Shown here in pieces: positions 1-8,032 of a stretch of 40,510 bases of DNA; positions within the stretch are counted from its first letter, which is position 1, and every line of letters begins with the position of its first letter. Below the pieces are notes generated by a model, which made no database searches, was not told the DNA's origin, and saw only the letters and a list, made by a program, of their open reading frames with translations. The position numbers were made by a program, and so were the translations under genes. The DNA comes from DASXUC01 sp036505015 (GTDB lineage: Bacteria; Sysuimicrobiota; Sysuimicrobiia; Sysuimicrobiales; Kaftiobacteriaceae): the NCBI GenBank assembly GCA_036505015.1, contig DASXUC010000128.1, forward strand, positions 1 through 40,510, given 5' to 3'.

Positions 1-141
1 GGTGAGATCCCACGACGGCAGCCGGACGGCCTCGGCCTTCAACGCGTCGGCCCGGTCCTCACCGGTAATCAACTGTCTGAGCACACCACCGTGCGGCGGG
101 GTGAGCTCGTCGGCATGCGATGGAGCAACGACGGAATTCAC
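1..141 (-). CDS. sat: Sulfate adenylyltransferase (ATP sulfurylase), N-terminal part
   Basis: Partial gene leaving the window on the left; the first 47 codons are visible. The peptide begins MNSVVAPSHADELTPPHGG and continues with a Leu-rich, Glu/Ala-rich stretch ending LPSWDLT. The P-H-G-G-x-L element followed by a 'lp...dL' segment is how the PUA-like N-terminal domain of the homo-oligomeric Sat family starts, as distinct from CysDN. The family makes APS from ATP and sulfate, the first step towards the sulfate donor PAPS. The start is GTG at 141-139, decided by a perfect AGGAGGA five bases upstream. It follows a methyltransferase gene by 97 bases and has a candidate promoter of its own. Next to nine sulfotransferase genes, a role in feeding PAPS to polysaccharide sulfation is likely (inference). 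An APS kinase (cysC) may lie further left. The catalytic domain is outside the window. Confidence 0.82.
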   Translation of the reverse strand, partial: MNSVVAPSHADELTPPHGGVLRQLITGEDRADALKAEAVRLPSWDLT

Positions 142-146
142 GCGGA

Positions 147-153
147 TCCTCCT
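147..153 (-). promoter_or_regulatory. Strong Shine-Dalgarno of sat
   Basis: The minus strand reads AGGAGGA, a seven-base match to the anti-SD, five bases before the GTG start at 141. It is one of the best ribosome binding sites in the window, where most genes rely on overlap with the upstream gene. It supports the GTG start and suggests sat is translated well and independently. Confidence 0.75.
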
Positions 154-177
154 TTGGATTTAGAGGCAGCGTCTGTT

Positions 178-206
178 ATTGTGACGGCGCTTCCGGCAGC
201 GGTCAA
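178..206 (-). promoter_or_regulatory. Candidate sigma-70-type promoter of sat
   Basis: On the minus strand TTGACC (rc of 201-206) is followed after exactly 17 bases by CACAAT (rc of 178-183). That is five of six matches to the -35 consensus and four of six to the -10. Transcription would begin about 30 bases before the GTG of sat, leaving room for the AGGAGGA site. The same TTGACC with 17-base spacing occurs upstream of the unit that starts at 21465. Seen by eye only; in GC-rich DNA such matches can be chance. Confidence 0.4.
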
Positions 207-221
207 CCCGGTGGCGCGTGG

Positions 222-238
222 TGATCAGGGCGTGATCA
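222..238. repeat. TGATCA-GGGCG-TGATCA repeat after a stop codon
   Basis: Two copies of the self-complementary hexamer TGATCA flank a five-base spacer directly after the stop codon of the methyltransferase at 239. It can be read as an inverted or a direct repeat. It could form a weak hairpin or be a protein site. There is no T-run after it, so it is not a clear intrinsic terminator. Confidence 0.35.
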
Positions 239-1090
239 TCACTCCAGACGGCGGACCAACCCGCTGAGGGCCTGCCGCAGCACCTGGACGGGCCGATACA
301 TTCTGGGACGAGCGGATTCCGTGGGGACGCTCAGCCGGGTCAGGTCCGAGTGTTTGGCGGCGACGAGCGCCCGCCGCAGCCCTGCACGGTACCCCTCCGA
401 TCCCGTGTAGTCTGTAAACTTTGGCTTCAGGACGACCGATCGATATCCAAGATAGCTCAACATCACCTCCAGCGCGTCGCGGCTGGGAAGCATGACCATG
501 GTCTTCTCCCATGCCCGCCGGGGATCGTCGGTATCCTCGAGTCGAATCTCCAGCACCGGCCCCCCGCGCAGAGACAGCGCGGTATCGATGACCAAGAGGT
601 CGGAATTCAGCTTGGAGATCAATTCGAGCAGTTCGAGGTGTTTATCGAGATGATACAGGAGCCCCAGGCACAACACGACCTCGAACGTGCCGATGTCCGC
701 GGTAAGGGTCTGGTACACGTCGCCGCAGATGAACCGGTACCGGGCGGCGGGGACCTGCTTCACCTCGAAGACGAAGTTCGCCTGCTCGATATGCATCTGT
801 CGGGCATCAATACCCACCACCTCGGCGCACCCCGCCTGCACCGCGAGCAACGACCAGAAACCTGCATTGCATCCGAGGTCAAGCACCCGCTTCCCGACCA
901 GCGATCCCCCGCACAGGTCCACCAGTGGATCAAAGAAGTACGCCTTGCGCTGGAGATGGCGGACCGCCCATGCCGGAGATGCAATGGGGGTGCGGTGCCC
1001 CTCGAGGTCGAATTCATAGTGCCATCGCGGGAAGGATCGGATACGTGCAAGAATCTCCTGGTCCGTCACGCGGCGGTTTTCGGTGATCAA
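239..1090 (-). CDS. Class I SAM-dependent methyltransferase
   Basis: 283 residues with a Rossmann-type SAM site: motif I VLDLGCNAGF (residues 69-78) followed by a GID acidic strand end near residue 93. The N-terminus has RWHYEFDLEGHRTP, an aromatic-rich segment typical of methyltransferases found in glycan loci. Substrate is unknown; O-methylation of a sugar is a reasonable guess from context. The reading frame stays open far upstream, but that part lies antisense to the plus-strand methyltransferase at 1154. I chose the TTG at 1090 because AGGAGA (rc of 1099-1104) lies eight bases upstream; a GTG at 1108 would put this site inside the gene. It is head-to-head with the plus-strand gene (63-base gap) and is followed by sat. 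Confidence 0.75.
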   Translation of the reverse strand: MITENRRVTDQEILARIRSFPRWHYEFDLEGHRTPIASPAWAVRHLQRKAYFFDPLVDLCGGSLVGKRVLDLGCNAGFWSLLAVQAGCAEVVGIDARQMHIEQANFVFEVKQVPAARYRFICGDVYQTLTADIGTFEVVLCLGLLYHLDKHLELLELISKLNSDLLVIDTALSLRGGPVLEIRLEDTDDPRRAWEKTMVMLPSRDALEVMLSYLGYRSVVLKPKFTDYTGSEGYRAGLRRALVAAKHSDLTRLSVPTESARPRMYRPVQVLRQALSGLVRRLE

Positions 1091-1098
1091 CCCAGGGG

Positions 1099-1104
1099 TC
1101 TCCT
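1099..1104 (-). promoter_or_regulatory. Shine-Dalgarno deciding a TTG start
   Basis: AGGAGA on the minus strand, eight bases before TTG at 1090. It rules against the in-frame GTG at 1108 and against the much longer open frame. Confidence 0.5.
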
Positions 1105-1153
1105 GCACTTGAACACGTTGCGCGTTCCATCCGCCATCGCATCGCTGAGGGCC

Positions 1154-1843
1154 ATGCTCAGGAAACTCCCGGGCGTACGCGCGGTCATGAACTGGCTGCG
1201 CCCCTATCGGGCCCCGACGCGGAAGCCCCAGGGATCCAAGGGGATCAGGAGCCTCGGGCATCGTCTCTACGTGGGCGGGCTGTGGGACGAAATCGGCCGT
1301 CTGCAGTTCAACTTTCTGGTCGCGCACGGCCTGCAACCGCACCACTATCTCCTCGATATCGCGTGCGGCAGCCTGCGGGCAGGCGTCCACTTCATTCCGT
1401 ATCTGGAGCCGCGGCACTACCTTGGCATCGACAAGGAAGAGGAGCTCATCGCCGCCGGGATCCGTCATGAGCTCACCCCGCAGCTGATGCAAGAGAAACA
1501 GCCGCAATTCGTCGTCTCCGCGGGGTTTGAATTCGAACGGTTTGGGGTCCGTCCGGACTTTGCGCTGGCCCACTCCCTGTTCACGCATCTTCCCCCAGAG
1601 GGGATCACGCGGTGTCTGGCGCGGCTCCGGGCGACGATTCAGGACAGCGGCACCTGCTTTGCCACGTTCTTCGAGATTCGCCGCCCCCGGAGCAATGCCG
1701 CCGAGACGCCGGGCCACGGCCGGTTCCTCTACACCCGACATGACATGCAGCGATTCGGCGCTGCCACGGGATGGAGGATGTCCTACGTTGGTCGCTGGGG
1801 CCATCCGCGCGGCCAGAAGATGGTTACGTATCACCCGGCCTGA
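1154..1843 (+). CDS. Class I SAM-dependent methyltransferase (plus strand)
   Basis: 229 residues from ATG at 1154, with a short GAGG about five bases upstream. The SAM site is LLDIACGSLRAG (residues 66-77), followed by HYLGIDKEEE with the acidic residue that binds the ribose. Later 'AHSLFTHLPPE' (around residues 145-155) matches the S-x-F-T-H-L element of a common bacterial methyltransferase group found in glycan clusters. It is one of only two plus-strand genes. Its 5' end faces the minus-strand methyltransferase at 1090, and its last 13 bases overlap the end of the GT4 gene at 1831. The target is unknown: a sugar hydroxyl or uronic acid carboxyl is possible. The in-frame open region before 1154 is antisense to the other gene and was left out. 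Confidence 0.72.
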   Translation: MLRKLPGVRAVMNWLRPYRAPTRKPQGSKGIRSLGHRLYVGGLWDEIGRLQFNFLVAHGLQPHHYLLDIACGSLRAGVHFIPYLEPRHYLGIDKEEELIAAGIRHELTPQLMQEKQPQFVVSAGFEFERFGVRPDFALAHSLFTHLPPEGITRCLARLRATIQDSGTCFATFFEIRRPRSNAAETPGHGRFLYTRHDMQRFGAATGWRMSYVGRWGHPRGQKMVTYHPA

Positions 1844-2994
1844 CCGGCCGCGGAGCCGTCCATCTCCATCACGACGCGAAAATCCCGCACCACCTTCGTA
1901 ATGTCGAAATCATGCGCCCGGGCCGCGCCGCGCGCGGCGAGATCCCTCGCGAACGGACCGTCGGTGAGAATACGGTGGAGCGCGGTGGTGAGCGCAGCGT
2001 CATCGCGCGGCGGAATCAGGACACCGCATGTGCCGTCGAGGGTGATCTCGCGGGGGCCCGATGGACAGTCGGTGGCGACGACCGGACACGCGCAGGCCAT
2101 CGCCTCTACCAGCGCGCTCGGAAATCCTTCGAAATCTGACGTCAGCGCAAAAACCGCCGCCCGACGTAGCGACGGGAACGGATTGTCCAACCATCCCGTG
2201 AACTCGACGTCGCCCGCGACCTGCAGCCGCTTCGCCAGTGCCACCAGGTGTCGATACATTGGGCCGTCACCCACCAGCCGCAACCGGCAGGGGACGGCGC
2301 GCCGCACCGATGCGAAGGCGCGGATCAGCATCGCCTGGTTCTTGTGACGCTCCAGCCTCCCCACACTGACGATCACCGGGAGGCCCGTCTGATCCGCCGC
2401 CGCGCGGCCATCCGCCGCCGCGAGACGCTCGATCCGGTCGAGATCAAACGGATTGTAGATGACCCGAATCCGCGACGCTGGGACCCCGAAGTCTGTCCGC
2501 AGACTCCCCCCCAGGCCGTGCGAGTTGGCGACGATGAGATCCGCATGCCGGTAGGTCGCGCGCATCAGCACAAGGAACAACCGGCCGACCGCGTCCCGGC
2601 GGTACTGTGCAAGGTTGTAATTGCGCTCGCACAACACCGTCCGGTAAGACAGGCCAGCGGCCCCCCGTGCGAGGACGTTCGCGATGTTCGCGCGCGGGAG
2701 AAAGCTCATCACCATCCGGGGGTTCAAGCCCCGAAGCATCCGGCCGAGGCGTGGCACCACGCCCACCGACCGGATGGCGCGGAGGGTCCGATGCGAAGAG
2801 AGGAATCGCAGACCCTGGATCGACTCCATGGGGACGGTGGGAGGATACTCGTAGGTCGAGGGATCACCATCCAGCGTGATCAAGGCGATGTCGGCCTGCG
2901 GAGCAAGGCTCCAGATCAGGTCTGCGATGACCCGATTGGTCCCGCCCTTTCTTGCCATGTCGTTGGTGAGGATGACGATCCCGCCCGAATCCAT
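1831..2994 (-). CDS. Glycosyltransferase family 4
   Basis: 387 residues, GT-B fold. The N-terminal half has the Gly-rich acceptor-side start (TNDMARKGGTNRV) and ends in IVANSHGLGGSL. The C-terminal GT4 half starts at VIVSVGRLERHKN and holds the E-x7-E nucleotide-sugar element in FEGFPSALVEAMACACPVV, then DCPSGPREI, a signature of GT4 enzymes that add hexosamines in O-antigen and N-glycan loci. It retains the anomeric configuration and acts on a lipid-linked acceptor at the inner membrane (family knowledge). ATG at 2994 overlaps the upstream methyltransferase stop by one base (TGATG). It is the last gene of unit B; its stop overlaps the plus-strand methyltransferase end. The GT4 at 37949 is a close relative. 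Confidence 0.85.
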   Translation of the reverse strand: MDSGGIVILTNDMARKGGTNRVIADLIWSLAPQADIALITLDGDPSTYEYPPTVPMESIQGLRFLSSHRTLRAIRSVGVVPRLGRMLRGLNPRMVMSFLPRANIANVLARGAAGLSYRTVLCERNYNLAQYRRDAVGRLFLVLMRATYRHADLIVANSHGLGGSLRTDFGVPASRIRVIYNPFDLDRIERLAAADGRAAADQTGLPVIVSVGRLERHKNQAMLIRAFASVRRAVPCRLRLVGDGPMYRHLVALAKRLQVAGDVEFTGWLDNPFPSLRRAAVFALTSDFEGFPSALVEAMACACPVVATDCPSGPREITLDGTCGVLIPPRDDAALTTALHRILTDGPFARDLAARGAARAHDFDITKVVRDFRVVMEMDGSAAGQAG

Positions 2995-3833
2995 CAGACC
3001 GTGTCCTCACCCCGATGCCGCGCGACGACGATCAGCCCGCCGGCAATGTGCGCGGTCCAGCGCTGAGCGGAGAGGAGCCGTTCCAGGGGGCGCATGATGC
3101 CCGCCGTGAGCCTCCCCATGATGGGATGCACCCGGTACATCGGACGGACGAATGGGATGATGACCCAGGGCAGCACGGCGACCTCCGTGGCCCCGAGTGC
3201 GAGGAGGTCCTGCCGGATCGCCCCCGCGGTCGTGAACTCGCCGTGCACCGGCGGCCTCACGCCGGCGTGGGTGGTCAACGCCCGTCGGACCGCGTAGTAG
3301 GCATAGTATGAGTTCAGGGCCAGCCGGTTCAGCACCGTGAAGAAGACCTGGCCCCCGGGACGGGTGATGCGCATCATTTCGCCCAGCGCCGCCCGCACAT
3401 CGCTGACGTGCAGGTAGCGGAGGACCTCAATGGCCACCACGAGATCAAAGCGCCGGTCCTGAAATGGAAGGTCACTGATGACGGCATCAAGGATTGGGAC
3501 ATCCCCGGCCAGCGCCCGCGCCGCGGCGCGCATCGGCGCCGCCGGCTCGACCCCAATCACATCGTGCCCCAGGTCCCGCATCCGGCGGAGGTAATGCCCG
3601 GTTCCACATCCGGCATCGAGGATTCGGCTTCGCGGCGGGAGGCCGCTGAGCACTCGAGCCAACGCCTCATCCAGGAGCCCCCGGGCGTAGGCGAAGGCGG
3701 ACGTGGGTGCGCCGCCCGATCCCATCTCGTATCGTTGCTGGAACTGGGCGGTCCATTGGGAAAATCGCGCGATCGTCTGCGCACGCACGGCCGCCCTCTG
3801 GTCGTCCTCTTCGGCCTTACCTGGCGTCGACAA
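2994..3833 (-). CDS. Class I SAM-dependent methyltransferase
   Basis: 279 residues from TTG at 3833. SAM motif I is ILDAGCGTGHYL (residues 71-82), followed by IGVEPAAPM and the post-motif FDLVVAIEVLRYLH, then ITRPGGQVFFTV, as in the UbiE/Methyltransf_11 group. A hydrophobic stretch near the C-terminus (AVLPWVIIPFVRP) may let it sit at the membrane. The TTG start gives a 17-base overlap with the preceding sulfotransferase and has GGAGG eleven bases upstream. An in-frame ATG further upstream would overlap by about 80 bases and is less likely. Translational coupling to a sulfotransferase and a GT4 places it in polysaccharide modification; the methyl acceptor is unknown. Confidence 0.75.
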   Translation of the reverse strand: MSTPGKAEEDDQRAAVRAQTIARFSQWTAQFQQRYEMGSGGAPTSAFAYARGLLDEALARVLSGLPPRSRILDAGCGTGHYLRRMRDLGHDVIGVEPAAPMRAAARALAGDVPILDAVISDLPFQDRRFDLVVAIEVLRYLHVSDVRAALGEMMRITRPGGQVFFTVLNRLALNSYYAYYAVRRALTTHAGVRPPVHGEFTTAGAIRQDLLALGATEVAVLPWVIIPFVRPMYRVHPIMGRLTAGIMRPLERLLSAQRWTAHIAGGLIVVARHRGEDTV

Positions 3834-4815
3834 CAGAACGGCGCCCTCCGCTCTCGTCGGCGGGAATGCCCACCGATCCATCTTCGCGGTACCCGTACGC
3901 GCGCAGCAGCCACCCGGCCAGGAACCAGAACACCCGCCGGTCGTGCGGCGGGAACCGCCCGAGCCACTCAACGTCGGGACGGATCCTCACCGCCGGCAGC
4001 ATGCGCAGCCGGTTGCCCTCAACGGTGTGACCGGTGCGGAATTCCTCGCCCGCCACCACGCGGCGGGAAAGGTCCGTTAGATCCACATCCATCGTTCGGC
4101 TCAGGCGACTCGCCACACCCGGGAAGTCGGTCATCACGTCCTCGTATCGCACCCGCAGTGCGCGCGAGGCATCCAGCCGCCGGCACACGGCGGCAGCCTG
4201 CACATTGACCAGGACCCAGAAGACGGCCGTCCTCCACACGGGGGCGGGACCAACGTCCCGGGGAAGCCCCGCGCGGATGTCCTTGCGGTACGGTCTTTGC
4301 AGCGAGTAGGCCACGCCCCGCCCGTCGCGGACGAGGTGCAGCACGCGAAGGTCCAACCCAGGCATCAGCGCGAGGGCGGCCGCGCGCGTCGGGACCTTCG
4401 ACGAATCGACGATCATCCGCTTGCCGCTCACCTGCCGAATCGCCTGGAAGAGCGCGACCGTCCAGTCGGCGTAGCGGGAGAACGCTGCACTGCGGTGCGC
4501 GCGCTCGAGCACCACCCGGGGCCACGCTGCGTAGCGCTCGAACTTCCGCTGCAGGAGCACATAGGCCGCAAGGTCGAGCCGACTCCGGCGGCGGGTCCAC
4601 TCGCGTCGGACCTCAGACCAAAACGGGCAGGTCGCCCCCGGCCGGCCGCAGGCGCAGTATCGCCCGTCGAGGTACGCTCCCCGCACCAGGTTCGACAGTT
4701 CGCCGACCCCCGCCACGTCCGGGTGATTGTCGAGGATGACGTCAACGAGCGTGGACCCGCTGCGTCCAGAACCGGCGATGTAGAGGACGGGAACGGGTGG
4801 CTCAGGAGATGCCAT
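3817..4815 (-). CDS. Sulfotransferase 1 (Sulfotransfer_3-like)
   Basis: 332 residues. PAPS-binding 5'-phosphosulfate loop GSGRSGSTL (residues 15-23) and 3'-phosphate element LVRDGRGVAYS (161-171) are both present, with VDSSK (136-140) between them, the standard order in bacterial Sulfotransfer_3 proteins. Residues 54-63 hold CACGRPGATC followed by PFW, a Cys-rich element often seen in this subfamily. It would transfer a sulfuryl group from PAPS to a hydroxyl or amine of a glycan on the cytoplasmic side. ATG at 4815 overlaps the flippase end by 14 bases, and the stop overlaps the methyltransferase start by 17. The acceptor position cannot be predicted. Confidence 0.85.
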   Translation of the reverse strand: MASPEPPVPVLYIAGSGRSGSTLVDVILDNHPDVAGVGELSNLVRGAYLDGRYCACGRPGATCPFWSEVRREWTRRRSRLDLAAYVLLQRKFERYAAWPRVVLERAHRSAAFSRYADWTVALFQAIRQVSGKRMIVDSSKVPTRAAALALMPGLDLRVLHLVRDGRGVAYSLQRPYRKDIRAGLPRDVGPAPVWRTAVFWVLVNVQAAAVCRRLDASRALRVRYEDVMTDFPGVASRLSRTMDVDLTDLSRRVVAGEEFRTGHTVEGNRLRMLPAVRIRPDVEWLGRFPPHDRRVFWFLAGWLLRAYGYREDGSVGIPADESGGRRSVVDAR

Positions 4816-6211
4816 CGGGTCGCTGCCTCGGCAGGCCGAGGATCGTGGAGTCGAGCCCCGTACGCGCCCGGAGTTGCCAGGTCATCAGGAGATTCCAGAA
4901 CGCGAGGCTGAGGGCCGCGGCCGCGGCCGCACCCTCCAGTCCCCACCTCGGGATCAACGTGAAACTCAACAGGACGTGCAGCACCACCGTGATGCCGGTG
5001 CTGACGGCAGCGTCCCGCTGGAAGCCCGTCATCATCAGGGCGGAGAGATTCCAGCCCAACGCGATGTTCGCCAGGCGTCCGGCACTGAGGATGGCCAGCG
5101 CCATTCTGGCCACGACGAAGCCCGGGCCGAAAATCAGCAGCAACCAGGGACCAAAGATGATCAATGCGATGCCGACGGGGAGCGAAATGCCAAAGATCCA
5201 GCGTATGCTCCTGGTGATCATGCGCTGCAGCCGGCCCAACCGACCCTCGGCGTACAGTTTGGAAATCGTCGGCGAGACGACGGCGTGAGCGGCGAGGTAG
5301 ATGAACGAGAGCAGATCGGCGCCCCGCGACGCCACGGTGTAGATGCCGACGGGCTCACTGCCTTTCAATGCGCCGAGGATGATGGTGTCAATGCGCTGGT
5401 TGAATGCGTTCATCGCGAAGAGGGCGAGCAGCGGGAGCGCGGCGACAAACCATTCGCGCTGTCGGTACACCGGCTCGGCCCTCTTCACGTCAGCAGGGAG
5501 CAACTGCACCAGCAACCACGTGCCGGCGAGAAACCCGACCAGGGTAGCCGCGACGTTAAACAGCATCGCTGTCTCGGCGGAGAGCCGATGGGCCACCACC
5601 GCCGCGATCCCCAGCAGCGCCAGGAACACAATGGGTTCGACCACATTTTCAGGGACCTGCCCGAGCGCGACGTGCCGCAGGCCCTGCAGCGCGCCCTGCC
5701 GGAGTCGCGTCAGCGCCGCGAAACACACCAGCGGCAGGCTGATCCATAGCGTCGTGATCACGTCCGGATCGCGGTGGGCGACCAGGGTCGTGGCCAGCAC
5801 GAACGCCACGCTTCCCATGCCGAAGGAGAACACCAAGATACCCCGGCTGGCCCATACGAGGAGCCCGCGCATCAGCCCCCAACGCTTCGTCGCGTGGTAG
5901 GCTGCGATGTCGCGAATCACGATCGTGTGCAATCCGGCCGCGGCCGGCAGCGCCAGCAGGTTCACCCAGGCCAGCGCATACGCGTAGACCCCGAACGTCT
6001 TGGGCCCCAGCGCTCGGGCCAGGATGACGCCGATGATGAAACTGAAGGCCAGCCCGGCGGCCTTGATCGCCGCGGTGGCGATGGTACCGCCAACCAGCTG
6101 CTGGCGCAGGCTGCCCTCCGCCTCGAGCCGAAAGACGCGGCGCGCCAGCGTGGCAGCGCGTGCGGCCACGAGCTGGGCGACCGGTGTCCTCACCGTGGGC
6201 AGGTCATTCAC
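4802..6211 (-). CDS. Wzx-type polysaccharide flippase
   Basis: 469 residues, about 12 to 14 hydrophobic membrane segments, with the start typical of MATE/MVF-superfamily exporters: GTIATAAIKAAGLAFSFIIG, then LARALGPKTFGVYAYALAW. 'FAMNAFNQRIDTIILGALKG' in the middle is the usual second half of the bundle. It would move an undecaprenyl-linked repeat unit across the inner membrane. Start is GTG at 6211, overlapping the epimerase stop by four bases (GTGA). The frame stays open upstream, but that part lies over the epimerase gene. It is one of three flippase genes in the window, so more than one glycan may be exported, or repeats may vary. Confidence 0.87.
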   Translation of the reverse strand: MNDLPTVRTPVAQLVAARAATLARRVFRLEAEGSLRQQLVGGTIATAAIKAAGLAFSFIIGVILARALGPKTFGVYAYALAWVNLLALPAAAGLHTIVIRDIAAYHATKRWGLMRGLLVWASRGILVFSFGMGSVAFVLATTLVAHRDPDVITTLWISLPLVCFAALTRLRQGALQGLRHVALGQVPENVVEPIVFLALLGIAAVVAHRLSAETAMLFNVAATLVGFLAGTWLLVQLLPADVKRAEPVYRQREWFVAALPLLALFAMNAFNQRIDTIILGALKGSEPVGIYTVASRGADLLSFIYLAAHAVVSPTISKLYAEGRLGRLQRMITRSIRWIFGISLPVGIALIIFGPWLLLIFGPGFVVARMALAILSAGRLANIALGWNLSALMMTGFQRDAAVSTGITVVLHVLLSFTLIPRWGLEGAAAAAALSLAFWNLLMTWQLRARTGLDSTILGLPRQRPDGIS

Positions 6212-7200
6212 GTGGTCTGCACATCCTTGGCCCATGCCCGATTCGCCCGGTACCACTGCACCGCATGATGCACACCGTCCGTGAAAGACGTGCGGGGAGT
6301 CCATCCCAGGAGCCGCCCCGCCTTCCCAATACTTGCCCACGTCGCGGCCACGTCGGCGGGATGGGCCTCGCGAAATTCGATCCGCGCCGAAGCGCCGATC
6401 AGCGATTCGATCTGCGCGATGGCGTCGGCCACCCGCACCGGATGGTCGGACCCCAGGTTGATGATCTCGTACCCCATCGGCCGCAGGGCGGCCACCGTGC
6501 CCCGGGCGATGTCCTCCACAAAGGTGAAATCCCGCTCCATGCTGCCGTCCCCGTAGACGATGACGGGGCGGCCTTCGCTGATCCACTGAATGAACCGGAA
6601 GATGCTCATGTCCGGCCGCCCGGCCGGGCCGTAAACCGTGAAGTACCGCAGCACCGTGACGTCGAGCCCGTACAGGTAATGGTAGGTGAAACTGAGGACC
6701 TCCGCGCCCTTCTTGGACGCCGCATACGGGGACAACGGATGGTCGGTGTCGGCATCCTCGAGAAACGGCCGCGGGTTGAGCGCGCCGTAGAGACTGGACG
6801 TCGAGGCCAGCACGAACTTCGGGATACTCCGCTGCCGCGCGAACTGCAGCAGGTTCAATGTCCCGGTCACATTGGTGTCAATGTAGCTCCAGGGGTCGGC
6901 CACGCTCTGCCGGACGCCGGCCCGCGCGGCGAGATTGATCACCGCATCGAACGCCGGCTGCCCGACCGTCTCGTCGAGCGCGCGGCGATCGGCGATGTCG
7001 GTCTGGTGGAACTCGAAGCCGGGACGGCCGGACAACTGTCCCAGCCGCCACTGCTTCAACCGCGGATCATACGCCGCGTTGAGGTTGTCCACGCCGACGA
7101 CGGCATGGCCGTCGGCGAGCAGCAGCTCGGTGACTTTCCAGCCGATGAATCCGGCGCACCCGGTCAGCAGGATCCGCTTCGGGCTACCCGTCATAGGCAT
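6208..7200 (-). CDS. NAD-dependent epimerase, UDP-glucuronate 4-epimerase-like
   Basis: 330 residues, extended SDR. NAD site LLTGCAGFIG (11-20), catalytic Ser in STSSLYG (133-139) and Y159-xxx-K163. The segment after the NAD site, VDNLNAAYDPRLKQWRL, and the later ARAGVRQSVADPWSYIDTN match the pattern of UDP-glucuronate 4-epimerases, which interconvert UDP-GlcA and UDP-GalA, better than that of GalE. With UDP-glucose dehydrogenase at 18856 this gives a route to UDP-GalA. ATG at 7200 (or 7194) overlaps the sulfotransferase end by up to 17 bases. A plain UDP-glucose 4-epimerase or another hexose-uronate epimerase remains possible. Confidence 0.78.
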   Translation of the reverse strand: MPMTGSPKRILLTGCAGFIGWKVTELLLADGHAVVGVDNLNAAYDPRLKQWRLGQLSGRPGFEFHQTDIADRRALDETVGQPAFDAVINLAARAGVRQSVADPWSYIDTNVTGTLNLLQFARQRSIPKFVLASTSSLYGALNPRPFLEDADTDHPLSPYAASKKGAEVLSFTYHYLYGLDVTVLRYFTVYGPAGRPDMSIFRFIQWISEGRPVIVYGDGSMERDFTFVEDIARGTVAALRPMGYEIINLGSDHPVRVADAIAQIESLIGASARIEFREAHPADVAATWASIGKAGRLLGWTPRTSFTDGVHHAVQWYRANRAWAKDVQTT

Positions 7201-8032
7201 AACCGTGCAGCATGGGAAATTCTGCGATCCTTTCCGCGACCCGATCCACCGACTCATCCGGCCACGGCACCTCGAAGCGTGTCTGGCGGGGCGCGCCGAA
7301 AACGATCCCCGCGCAGGCGCGCAGGTAGTCGTCGGGCGCCTCGAGCCCCAGGAACGCGCAGAGGTCGCGCACCCGGCGGGGCGGATCGGCGACCAGGTCT
7401 TCATAGCGCAGATCAAGCATCGCCCCCGGCGCCAGAGCGCTGCGCACGTCCACCACGGCGCGGCTGAGGCCGAAGTACGCTTCGATCGCGGTCTCCAGCG
7501 GGCGGCGCGATCGGCGGGCCATGGTGCTGATGTTGTCGTAGGGGTTGCGAATCACGTGGATGAAACGGACCGGCACCCCGACGACCGCCGCAAGCCGGTC
7601 CAGCAATTGGGGGGATCGCCGCAGGGCCTTTGTCGTGCCTCCCCCCTTCTTGTCACCGATCACCTCCAGCCGCGTGAACCGTCCCTGCCACTGGCCGGGG
7701 ACGGCGTAGGCATAGCCGGACCAGCGCCGTCCCTTCCGGGCGAATGCACGGGCATTGTCCCGCAGCAAGACAAAGATCTGTTCCCGGCTGAAGCCGCGGG
7801 CGAGAAAATCCAGCACGTTCACTTCGTGCGCAATCACGGCCCTCGGATGGGCATCGATGAGCGATCCGACGAGACTGTGCCCGCTGCGTGGATATCCGAT
7901 GAACAGGCACAACAGCCGGACGTCCGAAAAATCGGTCGTCGCGGTTCGAGCGCGGACGTAGCTCGACGCAAACGTCGCCGACCGATCGATGGCCCGGCGG
8001 GCATCGCGCCAGACCCGGCGCAGCGCCTTCAT
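7184..8032 (-). CDS. Sulfotransferase 2
   Basis: 282 residues. The 5'-phosphosulfate loop is FIGYPRSGHSLVG (44-56) and the 3'-phosphate element is FIHVIRNPYDNIST (157-170). Then comes a C-terminal RYEDLVADPPRRVRDLCAFL, the segment near the end of most bacterial PAPS sulfotransferases. The loop has H-S where T-T or S-T is more usual. The basic N-terminal 30 residues have no clear signal peptide, so a cytoplasmic location is expected. ATG at 8032 overlaps the upstream GT4 stop by four bases (ATGA) and the gene overlaps the epimerase start, so GT, sulfotransferase and epimerase are probably made together. The acceptor is unknown. Confidence 0.84.
   Translation of the reverse strand: MKALRRVWRDARRAIDRSATFASSYVRARTATTDFSDVRLLCLFIGYPRSGHSLVGSLIDAHPRAVIAHEVNVLDFLARGFSREQIFVLLRDNARAFARKGRRWSGYAYAVPGQWQGRFTRLEVIGDKKGGGTTKALRRSPQLLDRLAAVVGVPVRFIHVIRNPYDNISTMARRSRRPLETAIEAYFGLSRAVVDVRSALAPGAMLDLRYEDLVADPPRRVRDLCAFLGLEAPDDYLRACAGIVFGAPRQTRFEVPWPDESVDRVAERIAEFPMLHGYAYDG

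Noticed and set aside
222..238. Intrinsic terminator after the methyltransferase gene
   Set aside because: The TGATCA arms are short and AT-containing and there is no T-run downstream, so termination is not supported.
1091..1153. Promoter for the plus-strand methyltransferase (TTGAAC at 1109-1114)
   Set aside because: At 16 to 18 bases downstream there is no acceptable -10; the match is not better than chance.
1091..1834. Upstream extension of the methyltransferase frame at 239
   Set aside because: The extra residues lie opposite the plus-strand methyltransferase, and a good SD selects the TTG at 1090.
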